Part shown: in pieces, positions 52,641 to 61,666 of the stretch
Position numbering within the stretch: the stretch's first letter is position 1
Layout of the letters: each line of letters starts with the position of its first letter
Assembly: GCF_037546065.1 (NCBI RefSeq)
Contig: NZ_JAWMWG010000004.1
Coordinates: 42,770-106,769, forward strand
Direction: 5' to 3'
Length of the DNA stretch: 64,000 bases
Source of the DNA: Holzapfeliella saturejae
GTDB lineage: Bacteria; Bacillota; Bacilli; Lactobacillales; Lactobacillaceae
Notes under the pieces: generated by a model
Database searches by the model: none
The model's input: only the letters and a program-made list of their open reading frames with translations
What the model was told of the DNA's origin: nothing
Position numbers and translations under genes: made by a program

Positions 52641-53555
52641 ATGAATTTTAGTTATTTATTTGCTGGCCAAGGTCAACAGTCTAAAGGTATGGGACAAGAC
52701 TTATATGAAGCTGAACCTTTATATCGTCAGACCATCCAAGAAGCTTCAAAAGCGTTAGACCTTGATTTAACTAATCCGGAAGTCTTTGACGCAGAAGAAA
52801 ACACGCAAGTTGCGATTGTTGCAATGAGTCTTGGAATTTTCAGAATTTTAAATCATGAATTTGGTCAAGCTAGCAGCTATATTGGCCTTAGTTTAGGTGA
52901 ATATAGTGCCCTACTCGCTGCAAATAGTTTAGATTTTAGCCAAGGTTTTCCACTTTTAGCCGATAGAATGCGTTATATGCAAGAAGCTGGCGATAATAAT
53001 CCTGGTAAGATGATGGCTATTTTGAACTGTGATGCAGAACTTCTACAAGAAGTACTAACCGACGTCAACCAGACAGATGCGGCTTATCCTGCAAACTACA
53101 ATACCCCTGATCAAACAGTTATCGGTGGTAGTGCTAGTGGTCTAAAACAAGTGAAAAAGACTTTAAAAGAACATGGTGTTAAAAAAGCCATTCCACTTAA
53201 AATGTCTGTTGCCTCACATACCCCTCTTATGCAAGAGGCTAGTGAGAAGTTAGAAAAAAGACTTGAAAGCGTTGACTTCAATACACCTGACGTTCCTGTT
53301 ATGAGTAACACAACTGTCACACCGTTTGAATTGTCAACAATCAAGCAAACACTAACTGACCAACTAGTTCAACCAACCCATTTCTATCAAGGATTAGAAA
53401 AATTAGTTGCACAAGATAACCTATCTGCTGTAATTGAAATTGGTCCTGGCCAAACACTAAGTCGTTTCGCTAAAAAAACATGTCCAGAACTTGAAACTTA
53501 TGCTGTTCATGATTTAGAAAGTCTTAATCAATTGCGTCAAAAATGGACAAAATAG
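52641..53555 (+). CDS. fabD: Malonyl-CoA:ACP transacylase
   Basis: The 304-residue protein opens with FAGQGQQSKGMGQDLY. The nucleophile serine lies in IGLSLGEYSALLAA, where Leu replaces the common His of GHSLGE, and the catalytic histidine in SVASHTPLM. GPGQTLS is near the end. It moves malonyl groups from CoA to ACP. GAGG stands about eight bases before ATG, 13 bases after acpP. Confidence 0.95.
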   Translation: MNFSYLFAGQGQQSKGMGQDLYEAEPLYRQTIQEASKALDLDLTNPEVFDAEENTQVAIVAMSLGIFRILNHEFGQASSYIGLSLGEYSALLAANSLDFSQGFPLLADRMRYMQEAGDNNPGKMMAILNCDAELLQEVLTDVNQTDAAYPANYNTPDQTVIGGSASGLKQVKKTLKEHGVKKAIPLKMSVASHTPLMQEASEKLEKRLESVDFNTPDVPVMSNTTVTPFELSTIKQTLTDQLVQPTHFYQGLEKLVAQDNLSAVIEIGPGQTLSRFAKKTCPELETYAVHDLESLNQLRQKWTK

Positions 53556-53569
53556 GAGACATTATTTAA

Positions 53570-54292
53570 ATGAGTACTGAAAAAAAAGTTGCCCTAGTCA
53601 CTGGTGGTGCCAAAGGTATCGGACTAGCAACTGCTAAGCGTTTAAGTCAAGATTTTAAAGTCGTTATTAATATTCATAGCGACCCAACACCTGAACAATT
53701 GAAAATTTTTGATGACTACAACTTAACTTATGTTAAAGGCGATGTCGCTTCTGAAGCTGACAGCAAACAAATTATCTCAGATATTGTTGATGAATATGGT
53801 CATTTAGATGTTTTAGTTAATAATGCAGGAATCACACGTGACAAATTAATGACACGTATGAAACAAGCAGATTTTGAAGATGTGATTAACACAAACTTAA
53901 CTGGAACATTTAATATGTCTAAATTTGCATTAAAACAAATGCAACGTCAACGTTCTGGTAATATTATTAACCTTTCAAGTATTGTGGGTCTAAATGGTAA
54001 TATCGGTCAAGCTAACTATGCGGCAAGTAAAGCCGGCATTATTGGTTTAACTAAGACAATCGCACGTGAAGGTGCTCTTCGTGGCGTTCGTTGTAATGCT
54101 GTAGCTCCTGGTATGATTGAAACAAGTATGACTGATGCACTTAGTGATAAAACAATGGATTACTATAAAGAAACAATTCCTTTAAAACGTTTTGGAACAG
54201 CTGATGAAGTTGCCCAAACCGTAGAATTCTTAATTCAAAATCCATATATCACCGGACAAGTTATCGCCGTTGATGGCGGTTTGACAATTTAG
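53570..54292 (+). CDS. fabG: 3-oxoacyl-ACP reductase
   Basis: A 240-residue short-chain dehydrogenase: TGGAKGIGLATAKRL binds NADPH, NNAGIT follows, and the Ser-Tyr-Lys triad is in NLSSIVG and NYAASKAG. IARE, APGMIET and the VDGGLTI end are all typical. It reduces 3-oxoacyl-ACP to 3-hydroxyacyl-ACP. Ribosome site AGGAG about ten bases before the ATG. Confidence 0.95.
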   Translation: MSTEKKVALVTGGAKGIGLATAKRLSQDFKVVINIHSDPTPEQLKIFDDYNLTYVKGDVASEADSKQIISDIVDEYGHLDVLVNNAGITRDKLMTRMKQADFEDVINTNLTGTFNMSKFALKQMQRQRSGNIINLSSIVGLNGNIGQANYAASKAGIIGLTKTIAREGALRGVRCNAVAPGMIETSMTDALSDKTMDYYKETIPLKRFGTADEVAQTVEFLIQNPYITGQVIAVDGGLTI

Positions 54293-54302
54293 GAGGGCTT
54301 TT

Positions 54303-55532
54303 ATGACTAGAGTTGTAATTACAGGAATGGGGGCTGTTACCTCACTTGGTAACGATAGCCAATCATTCATCAAATCTATCTTAGATTCAAAATTAGGTAT
54401 TTCTAAAATCGAAAAATTCGATGCAAGTAATACTGGTGTTTCTGTTGCAGGTGAAATCAAAGATTTTGATGCAACAAAACGCTTAGAAAAAAAACAAGCT
54501 AAGAGAATGGATTTATTCTCACAATACGCACTTTACAGTGCCATTGAAGCTATGGAACAAGCAGGATTAAGTGACGCTAATATTGATCCTGAACGTCTAG
54601 GTGTTATTTATGGCTCAGGTATTGGTGGTTTAACAACTATCCAAGAACAAGTCACTAAAATGAATAACAAAGGTCCTAAACGTGTTTCCCCTATGTTTGT
54701 ACCAAATGCTATTATCAATATGGCTGCTGGTAATATTTCAATGCACTTCAATGCTAAAAACACAAGTCAAGCTATTGTAACAGCTTGTGCTTCTGGTACT
54801 AACGCTATTGGAAATGCGTTTGAATTAATCAAACAAAACAAAGCGGATGCTATCATTACTGGTGGTTCTGAAGCTTCTGTTAATGAAATTGGTATTGCAG
54901 GATTTGCTTCTCTAACTGCCCTTTCTACTGCTGAAGACCCAGCTAAAGCTTCAATGCCTTTTGACAAAAACCGTCGTGGTTTCGTTATGGGTGAAGGTGC
55001 TGGTACATTAGTCCTTGAAAGTTTAGAACACGCTCAAGCTCGTGGTGCTAACATTTTAGGTGAAGTAGTCGGATATGGTAGCACAAGTGATGCTTTCCAC
55101 ATTACACAACCTGATCCTGAAGGTAAAGGTGCCATTCGTGCTATGAAAGAAGCTATTGATGAAGCTGGTATTTCTGTTGATGATGTTGATTATATCAATG
55201 CTCACGGAACAGCTACTGGTGCTAATGATTCTGGTGAATCAAAAGCCATTGCAAGCTTATTTGGTACAAATAACCACGTTAGAACAAGTAGTACTAAAGG
55301 TATGACTGGTCACTTGTTAGGTGCTGCTGGTGCTATTGAAGCCGTTGCCACAGTAGGTAGTTTATTAAACAGCCAAATGCCTGAAAATGTTGGTGTTTAC
55401 GAACAAGATGACGAATGCCAAATTGAACTTGTTAACAAAGAAAATGCGAAAGCAGATATTACATATGCCATCAGTAATTCATTTGGATTCGGTGGTCACA
55501 ATGCTGTAGTTGCTTTCAAAAAATGGAGTTAA
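54303..55532 (+). CDS. fabF: 3-oxoacyl-ACP synthase II
   Basis: The 409-residue elongating synthase has the Cys-His-His triad: TACASGTNAIGNAF, NAHGTATGAND and TGHLLGAAGAIEA. VITGMGAVTSLGND opens the protein and SNSFGFGGHNAV closes it. It condenses acyl-ACP with malonyl-ACP. GGAGGG precedes ATG by eight bases. No FabB-type second copy in the window. Confidence 0.96.
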   Translation: MTRVVITGMGAVTSLGNDSQSFIKSILDSKLGISKIEKFDASNTGVSVAGEIKDFDATKRLEKKQAKRMDLFSQYALYSAIEAMEQAGLSDANIDPERLGVIYGSGIGGLTTIQEQVTKMNNKGPKRVSPMFVPNAIINMAAGNISMHFNAKNTSQAIVTACASGTNAIGNAFELIKQNKADAIITGGSEASVNEIGIAGFASLTALSTAEDPAKASMPFDKNRRGFVMGEGAGTLVLESLEHAQARGANILGEVVGYGSTSDAFHITQPDPEGKGAIRAMKEAIDEAGISVDDVDYINAHGTATGANDSGESKAIASLFGTNNHVRTSSTKGMTGHLLGAAGAIEAVATVGSLLNSQMPENVGVYEQDDECQIELVNKENAKADITYAISNSFGFGGHNAVVAFKKWS

Positions 55533-55538
55533 TGACTA

Positions 55539-56015
55539 ATGAATGAGAAACAAATTGAACAATTATTTGATAAATTTGAAAATTCTTCACTCAAAGAGTT
55601 TGAGCTAGTACAAGGTGACTTCAAACTTTCCCTAAGTAAAAGAGAAAGTGCAGCGCCTCAAGTAGCAGCTCCTGAAGCTGTAACTGCTGCTCAACCAACA
55701 ACTCAAAATACACCTATAACAACTGAAGCTCCAACAGAAACTGAAGGGACAGCAAATGCTGCCCCTTCTAATCTTGAAGACATCAAAAGCCCACTTGTTG
55801 GTGTGGCTTACTTAGCACCAAAACCTGATGCTGATGTGTTCAAAAAAGTTGGTGACTCTGTTAAAAAAGGTGACGTTGTTTGTGTGATTGAAGCCATGAA
55901 AATGATTAATGAAGTCAAAAGTACCGTTGATGGTGTTGTCAGCTCAGTTAATGTTGAAGACGGCACAATGGTTGAATTTGACCAATCACTATTTTCAATC
56001 GAACCTAAGGAGTAA
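55539..56015 (+). CDS. accB: Biotin carboxyl carrier protein of acetyl-CoA carboxylase
   Basis: The 158-residue protein has an N-terminal helical part (EKQIEQLFDKFENSSLKEFEL), a flexible linker rich in A, P, T, E and Q (about residues 38-75), and the biotinyl domain with biotin lysine in CVIEAMKMINEVKS. BirA at 60876 should biotinylate it. It swings between AccC and AccA-AccD. Six bases separate it from fabF. Confidence 0.95.
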   Translation: MNEKQIEQLFDKFENSSLKEFELVQGDFKLSLSKRESAAPQVAAPEAVTAAQPTTQNTPITTEAPTETEGTANAAPSNLEDIKSPLVGVAYLAPKPDADVFKKVGDSVKKGDVVCVIEAMKMINEVKSTVDGVVSSVNVEDGTMVEFDQSLFSIEPKE

Positions 56016-56018
56016 GTT

Positions 56019-56447
56019 ATGACTCAATACAGTAACCATGATGTCTTTGAAGCAATTCCTCAACGCTACCCGTTTATGATGATTGATACCATTAAAGAAA
56101 TCAATCCTGGGCAAAATGCCATTGCAACCAAAAACGTCACGATTAACGAGTGGTTCTTCAAAAGTCAAAATCCCGATCACCTAGAGATGCCTCGTCCTTT
56201 GATTATTGAAGCACTCGCACAAACTGGTGTTTGTGCTTTACTTTCACAACCAGAATTTGAAGGTAAAAACGCCTTCTTTGGTGGGATTAAATCAGCTGAA
56301 TTCTCAGATGGTTTTTATCCTGGTGATGAGTTAACACTTGAGGTTAAATTAACCAAAATCAAACGCAATATCGGATTAGGGACAGGACAAGTCGTTCGAG
56401 ATAACAAGGTTATTTGTGAAGCGGAGCTCATGTTTGCTATCCAATAA
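56019..56447 (+). CDS. FabZ-like protein lacking the catalytic histidine
   Basis: The 142-residue hot-dog protein aligns with FabZ throughout (RYPFMMIDTIKEINPGQ, KNVTINEWFF, LIIEALAQTG), but the GHFPxxPVMPG motif reads SQNPDHLEMPRP: the catalytic His is Gln and the last Gly is Arg. The catalytic Glu is kept. It may be a non-catalytic partner of the other FabZ, as in HadAB-type dehydratases, or have taken another role. It sits between accB and accC in the spot often labelled fabZ2 and is intact, not decaying. Confidence 0.85.
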   Translation: MTQYSNHDVFEAIPQRYPFMMIDTIKEINPGQNAIATKNVTINEWFFKSQNPDHLEMPRPLIIEALAQTGVCALLSQPEFEGKNAFFGGIKSAEFSDGFYPGDELTLEVKLTKIKRNIGLGTGQVVRDNKVICEAELMFAIQ

Positions 56448-56466
56448 TCCGAGGAGGAATTACATC

Positions 56467-57837
56467 ATGTTTAGTAAGGTCTTAGTGGCTAATCGTGGAG
56501 AGATTGCCTTACAAATTATTAGATCTTTACAAGAAATGAATATTAAAGCTGTTGCCATTTATTCAACTGCTGACAAAAATGAATTATTCGTCAAACAAGC
56601 TGATGAAGCCGTTTGTATTGGTGAAGGTCCAGCTAACAAGTCTTATCTTGATATGTCAGAAGTCATTAGTGCAGCTGTTCTAACCGGATGTGAAGCACTT
56701 CATCCAGGATATGGATTTTTATCTGAAAATGCTGAATTTGCTGAACTATGTGAAAGTTGCGGCATTACTTATATTGGTCCTAAATACCAAACCATCAACT
56801 TGATGGGAAATAAATCTAACGCCCGTTTAACAATGAAAAATAGCGGTGTGCCTGTTATTCCTGGTAGTGATGGTTTAGTTGATACAGCTGAAGATGCAGT
56901 CAAAATTGCTGAACAAATCGGCTACCCAGTTATGCTAAAAGCTGCTGATGGTGGTGGTGGTAAAGGTATGCGTCAAGCTAATAATAAAGAAGAAGTTCTG
57001 ACTTTATTTGAACAAACTCAACAAGAAGCCAAACTTTCTTTCAATAATGGGAGTCTTTATTTAGAAAAGATTATCGAAAAAGCTAAGCATATCGAAGTTC
57101 AAGTCATGAGCGATCAATTTGGTAATACCGTTTATTTCCCTGAACGTGACTGTTCACTGCAGTTCCATCACCAAAAAGTCCTAGAAGAAACCCCCTGTCG
57201 CCTAATCAACGATAACCAACGTCAACAACTTGGTGAAATCGTGGTTAAAGCGTGTCAAGAAATCGGGTATTTAAATACGGGTACTTTTGAGTTCTTGATG
57301 GATGAAGACCAAAACTTTTACTTTATGGAAATGAACACTCGATTACAAGTTGAACATACCGTTACTGAAGAAGTCAGTGGTGTTGAAATGATTAAGACAC
57401 AAATCAAAGTAGCTGCTGGTGAAGCACTTCCTTTCAAACAAGAAGATGTTAAAGCTACCGGTCATGCTTTGGAATGTCGAATTAATGCTCAAAACCCAGC
57501 TCAAAACTTTACCCCTTCTCCTGGTCAAATCAAGAAATTGAATTTACCAATGGGAACGCTTGGCGTACGTATTGATACAGGTATTACAGCAGACAGTTTC
57601 ATCTCCCCTTACTACGATTCAATGATTGCCAAATTAATTGTGCACATGGATACACGTGAACAAACAATTAATAAGATGAAACGTCTATTAGGCGAATTCG
57701 AAATTGAAGGTGTCAAAAGTAATCACCTCTTCTTAAGAGACTTACTTTCTGATGAAACAGTTGAAAATGAAACCTTCAATAACGATTACATCGAGCATTC
57801 ATTCTTTAAAAGGTGGGTATCTGATGACACAAAATAA
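56467..57837 (+). CDS. accC: Biotin carboxylase subunit of acetyl-CoA carboxylase
   Basis: The 456 residues start MFSKVLVANRGEIALQIIRS and contain the ATP-grasp domain with GGGGKGMR, EVQVMSDQFGN and the active-site FMEMNTRLQVEHTVTEEV. It carboxylates biotin on AccB using bicarbonate and ATP. I use the ATG at 56467 because of AGGAGGAAT upstream; the frame open to 56416 is not used. Its last codons overlap the start of accD by 14 bases. Confidence 0.96.
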   Translation: MFSKVLVANRGEIALQIIRSLQEMNIKAVAIYSTADKNELFVKQADEAVCIGEGPANKSYLDMSEVISAAVLTGCEALHPGYGFLSENAEFAELCESCGITYIGPKYQTINLMGNKSNARLTMKNSGVPVIPGSDGLVDTAEDAVKIAEQIGYPVMLKAADGGGGKGMRQANNKEEVLTLFEQTQQEAKLSFNNGSLYLEKIIEKAKHIEVQVMSDQFGNTVYFPERDCSLQFHHQKVLEETPCRLINDNQRQQLGEIVVKACQEIGYLNTGTFEFLMDEDQNFYFMEMNTRLQVEHTVTEEVSGVEMIKTQIKVAAGEALPFKQEDVKATGHALECRINAQNPAQNFTPSPGQIKKLNLPMGTLGVRIDTGITADSFISPYYDSMIAKLIVHMDTREQTINKMKRLLGEFEIEGVKSNHLFLRDLLSDETVENETFNNDYIEHSFFKRWVSDDTK

Positions 57838-58660
57838 TTTATTTGAATCACCAACACCAAAACAACTTAGCGAGCGTATGGATCATATCCCATCTAATAC
57901 CATGATGGCGTGTCCTTATTGCCAAGCTAAGTTTTTCAAAACACAACTTGATGAGTTTCGTCAATGTCCTGAATGTCACTATGGCTTTCGTATCATGGCT
58001 TATGACCGCATCAAGTTATTGTGTGATGACTTTAGCGAAACTGAAAAAGAATTAGCACCTTCAGCTACTGACTTTCCTGAAGAAAAATACCAAGCCAAAA
58101 TCAAACAAGCAAAAGCTAAAACGGGTCTAAATGAAAGTGTTTTAACTGGTTTAGCTAAAATTGCTGACCAAGATTTTGCTTTAGGTGTGATGGATCCTTA
58201 CTTTATTATGGGAAGTCTTGGAAGTCAGACTGGTGAAAAATTAACTCGCTTGTTTGAACTAGCAACCAAGAAAAAATTACCTGTTGTGCTATTTACAGCT
58301 TCAGGTGGTGCTAGAATGCAAGAACGCATTTTTTCACTTATGCAAATGGCCAAAGTCTCTCGTGCTGTCAGTGAACACAAAAAAGCAGGCTTATTCTACT
58401 TAACAGTGCTAACTGATCCAACAACTGGTGGGGTAACCGCTAGTTTTGCCATGCAAGGTAATATCACAATGGCTGAACCGCATGCTTTAATTGGGTTTGC
58501 TGGTCAACGTGTTATCGAACAAACCATTCATCAAAAAGCCCCTAAAGATTTTCAAAGAGCTGAAACCTTGATGAAAAATGGGTTCGTTGATTTGATTACC
58601 CCAAGAGACAAACAAAAAGAAGTGATTGCCAAACTATTGCGTTGGCATCAAGCAAAGTAA
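57824..58660 (+). CDS. accD: Acetyl-CoA carboxylase carboxyltransferase beta subunit
   Basis: The 278-residue protein begins with a zinc ribbon (ACPYCQAKF and CPECHYGF, residues about 25-50) and then the crotonase-like carboxyltransferase core with TASGGARMQERIFSL and DPTTGGVTASFA. Together with AccA it moves the carboxyl group from biotin to acetyl-CoA. Start at 57824 from AAAGGTGGG upstream; the longer frame is shadow. Confidence 0.96.
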   Translation: MTQNNLFESPTPKQLSERMDHIPSNTMMACPYCQAKFFKTQLDEFRQCPECHYGFRIMAYDRIKLLCDDFSETEKELAPSATDFPEEKYQAKIKQAKAKTGLNESVLTGLAKIADQDFALGVMDPYFIMGSLGSQTGEKLTRLFELATKKKLPVVLFTASGGARMQERIFSLMQMAKVSRAVSEHKKAGLFYLTVLTDPTTGGVTASFAMQGNITMAEPHALIGFAGQRVIEQTIHQKAPKDFQRAETLMKNGFVDLITPRDKQKEVIAKLLRWHQAK

Positions 58661-58672
58661 CGAGGTGATTTT

Positions 58673-59443
58673 ATGACAAAACAAACCGCTTATGACAAAG
58701 TTCAAGCTGCTCGTCATCCTTCAAAAATCACAGCAGATGAGTTAATTAACGCGATTTTTGAAGACTTTATTGAACTTCACGGAGATCGTCACAATAAGGA
58801 TGATGAAGCAATTAAAGCTGGGATTGGCTCGTTAAATCACCAACCAGTTACAATTATTGCGACCCAAAAAGGTACTGATACCAAAGAAAACATCGATCGC
58901 CACTTTGGAAGTCCTGAACCTCAAGGCTATCGTAAAGCCTTACGCTTAATGAAAGAAGCAGAGCGTTTTAATCGTCCGGTTATTACATTTATCAATACAC
59001 CTGGAGCTTATCCTGGTGTTGATGCTGAATATAACGGTCAAGGTGACGCCATTGCACAATGTTTAATTGAAGGAGCTCAGCTTTCTGTTCCCTACCTTTC
59101 TGTCATTTATGGAGAAGGTGGAAGTGGTGGTGCTTTAGCACTAGCTTGTGGAGATCAAGTTTGGATGTTTGAAAATAGTACTTATTCTGTTTTATCTCCT
59201 GAAGGTTACGCTGCTATTTTATGGAAAGATGCCAAATTAGTTGAACAAGCTTCAGAAGAACTTAAATTGACTCCTGAACAATTACTCAAAGAAGCAATCA
59301 TTGATAAAATTGTACCAGAAGTTCAAGATGTCCCTTCTGCTCAAAAGCTGAAAGACTTATTAGTAGCTGAAATCGATAAACTACAAGCACTTTCAACAGA
59401 AGATTTATTAAACCAAAGAAAACAACGTTTTAGAAAATTTTAA
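58673..59443 (+). CDS. accA: Acetyl-CoA carboxylase carboxyltransferase alpha subunit
   Basis: The 256-residue protein has FIELHGDR near residue 35, GSPEPQGYRKALRLMK, FINTPGAYPGVDAE, YGEGGSGGALALACGD and LSPEGYAAILWKD, the standard AccA path. It is shorter than the Gram-negative protein because the N-terminal helix region is missing, as usual in lactobacilli. CGAGGTG precedes ATG, 13 bases after accD. Confidence 0.96.
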   Translation: MTKQTAYDKVQAARHPSKITADELINAIFEDFIELHGDRHNKDDEAIKAGIGSLNHQPVTIIATQKGTDTKENIDRHFGSPEPQGYRKALRLMKEAERFNRPVITFINTPGAYPGVDAEYNGQGDAIAQCLIEGAQLSVPYLSVIYGEGGSGGALALACGDQVWMFENSTYSVLSPEGYAAILWKDAKLVEQASEELKLTPEQLLKEAIIDKIVPEVQDVPSAQKLKDLLVAEIDKLQALSTEDLLNQRKQRFRKF

Positions 59444-59467
59444 TTTAATTGATGGAGTGAAGACTTA

Positions 59468-60226
59468 ATGAGTACGTTAATGCAAGGAAAGAAAATTGTC
59501 GTAATGGGAGTTGCTAACTCTCGTAGTATCGCTTGGGGTTGTGCTAAAGCACTAGAAGAAAACGGCGCTGAAGTTATTTATACTTACCAAAACGATCGTA
59601 TGAAAAAAAGCCTAACAAGAACTGTTGGCGAAGATAAATCAATGATTGCTTGTGATGTTGCTGATGATGATAACGTCACCAAAGCATTTGAAGAAATTCA
59701 TGAAAAACACGGTAACATTGATGGTGTTATCCATGCGATTGCTTTTGCTGATAAAGAAACACTTGAAGGTGGCGTATTAAACACCAAACGTGACGGTTAC
59801 CGTATGGCACAAGATATTAGTGCTTACTCACTAATCGCAGTATCTCGTGCTGCTAGCCGTATCATGAACGAAGGTGGAAGCATTGCCACACTAACTTACT
59901 TTGGTTCAACTCGTGCTATCCCTAACTACAATATGATGGGAGTTGCAAAAGCTGCCCTTGAATCAAGTGTTCGTTACTTAGCTCGTGACCTTGGCCCTCA
60001 AAAAATTCGTGTGAACTCAATTTCTGCTGGTGCTATGAAAACATTAGCCGTTACAGGAATCAAAGAACACTCTAAATTACTTCAACTTTCACGTGACTTG
60101 ACAGTTGATGGCAACGAAGTCACACTAGAAGAAATTGGAAATGTTGCGACATTCTTAATGAGCCCACTTTCAACTGGTGTAACGGGTGACGTTATCTACG
60201 TTGATAAAGGTGTCCACCTTTCATAA
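59468..60226 (+). CDS. fabI: Enoyl-ACP reductase
   Basis: The 252-residue FabI has the GVANSRSIAWG cofactor loop, VHAIAFAD-type strand (IHAIAFAD), and the Tyr-x6-Lys pair in NYNMMGVAK. AGAMKTLAVTGI is the substrate-loop region. It reduces enoyl-ACP with NADH or NADPH, finishing each cycle; it is the triclosan target. No fabK is present here. Ribosome site TGGAGTGA precedes ATG. Confidence 0.95.
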   Translation: MSTLMQGKKIVVMGVANSRSIAWGCAKALEENGAEVIYTYQNDRMKKSLTRTVGEDKSMIACDVADDDNVTKAFEEIHEKHGNIDGVIHAIAFADKETLEGGVLNTKRDGYRMAQDISAYSLIAVSRAASRIMNEGGSIATLTYFGSTRAIPNYNMMGVAKAALESSVRYLARDLGPQKIRVNSISAGAMKTLAVTGIKEHSKLLQLSRDLTVDGNEVTLEEIGNVATFLMSPLSTGVTGDVIYVDKGVHLS

Positions 60227-60250
60227 AAAACTGTTCTTTTCGGAGGTACC

Positions 60251-60883
60251 ATGTCAAGTCATTATCATCTTAAATACGATACGACAGACAATACCCTTCA
60301 TCAACCACTCTTTCAACAATTCAATCAATCAAAGCATTGCTTAGAGTTACCCAAAAATGAATTGAAAAAAAACCAATTTATCTTAGGAAGAAAATTATTG
60401 GCTGACTTATCTGGTCTTCCCTTTAACCGTCTTCTCTCTAATGAATTGTTTGCCTTTAATTCACTTGGTAAACCAACTCTCAAAAAAAGCAATGCTTTTT
60501 TCTTTAGTATTGCCCATTCAGATAAACACGTTGTTGTGGCAACTAGCCAAAGCAACATCGGTGCTGATATTGAACAATACAAACTAATCAATCCCAAACG
60601 ATTTCATCGGGCTTTTTCAACCAAAGAATGGGATTACCTGATGTCATTAGATGAAGCCAAACAAGCTTATACCGCACTCAAACTCTGGACAATTAAAGAA
60701 GCGGTACTCAAAGCAATTGGTGTTGGGCTACCTGGTAATCCCAAGTCCGTTGAAATTGACTTAGTAACTTTTAAATCAGCTAAAAGATATGATCAACAAT
60801 TCACCTTATTTGATCACTCAACTACTGATTATCTATTAAGTGTTGCTTTAGAAACCAATCAAACAAAGGATACTTATGACTAA
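60251..60883 (+). CDS. Sfp-type 4'-phosphopantetheinyl transferase
   Basis: The 210-residue protein has the signature of the Sfp family: FFSIAHSDKHVVVA, the magnesium-binding IGADIEQYK, and the WTIKEAVLKAIG motif with the catalytic glutamate and lysine. It moves phosphopantetheine from CoA to a carrier-protein serine. Its place in the fab operon points to AcpP as substrate, replacing or adding to AcpS. Ribosome site CGGAGG; its end overlaps birA by eight bases. Confidence 0.88.
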   Translation: MSSHYHLKYDTTDNTLHQPLFQQFNQSKHCLELPKNELKKNQFILGRKLLADLSGLPFNRLLSNELFAFNSLGKPTLKKSNAFFFSIAHSDKHVVVATSQSNIGADIEQYKLINPKRFHRAFSTKEWDYLMSLDEAKQAYTALKLWTIKEAVLKAIGVGLPGNPKSVEIDLVTFKSAKRYDQQFTLFDHSTTDYLLSVALETNQTKDTYD

Positions 60884-61652
60884 CTCAACTATTTCAAAAC
60901 TTGATTTTTTCAACTGGCACAAAACACTCTCTCATTTCAAACTATTAACGTTTGAAACAATTGATTCGACTAATACTTATGCTAAAAAATATATTGATGA
61001 AACTTCAGATATTACTCCAACAATCATTACTTCAACTCAGCAAACAGCAGGTTATGGTAAACAAAGTCGTGCGTTTTTTTCGCCTAAGGGACTGTATACG
61101 ACTTTGATTTTGCCTGTTAAGCACTTAAAAAACCTCAATCCTGGATTAGTGACGATTGCGACAGGACTAGGAGCAGTTGATACTTTAAAACGTTATTTCC
61201 CCCATCAATTCTTTGAATTGAAGTGGGTGAATGATGTCTTAACTAATGGTAAAAAATGTGGCGGTATCTTAGTTGAATTAGTACAAAAAGATAGTCAGTT
61301 TTTTTTGGTTATAGGAATCGGTTTGAACATTCAAACCCCCTCTTTTCCATATGAACTAGCTCAAATTGCGACATCTGTTACCACAAATACTTGTGATTTA
61401 ACTCATTTTCTAGCTGACTTAGTCCATCATATTTTGAACCGCATTACTCATCAACTGGATAATCAGTTGATACTTGATTATAAAAATTATTCTAGCCTAC
61501 TTAATCAATTTATCACGGTAAAAGGTCGAAAACAGTCTTACACAGGTATTGTACGAGACTTCAACACTAAGGGCGGACTTGTTTTACAAGATCCAAAAAA
61601 CCTAGATTTAACGACTTTTTATAGTGGTGATGTGACTAAACTAATTAAGTAG
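60876..61652 (+). CDS. birA: Biotin-protein ligase (no DNA-binding domain)
   Basis: The 258-residue protein is the catalytic domain only: ETIDSTNTYAKKY, STQQTAGYGKQSRAF (biotinyl-AMP loop; usual GRGR is replaced by GYGKQSR), LKWVNDVLTNGKKCGGILVE with the active lysine, and a C-terminal SH3-like cap. The winged helix of repressor-type BirA is absent, so it should only attach biotin, to AccB. The name birA describes the ligase only. It overlaps the Sfp-type gene, so the two are translated together. Confidence 0.92.
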   Translation: MTNSTISKLDFFNWHKTLSHFKLLTFETIDSTNTYAKKYIDETSDITPTIITSTQQTAGYGKQSRAFFSPKGLYTTLILPVKHLKNLNPGLVTIATGLGAVDTLKRYFPHQFFELKWVNDVLTNGKKCGGILVELVQKDSQFFLVIGIGLNIQTPSFPYELAQIATSVTTNTCDLTHFLADLVHHILNRITHQLDNQLILDYKNYSSLLNQFITVKGRKQSYTGIVRDFNTKGGLVLQDPKNLDLTTFYSGDVTKLIK

Positions 61653-61666
61653 TCTTTGGAGGAACT

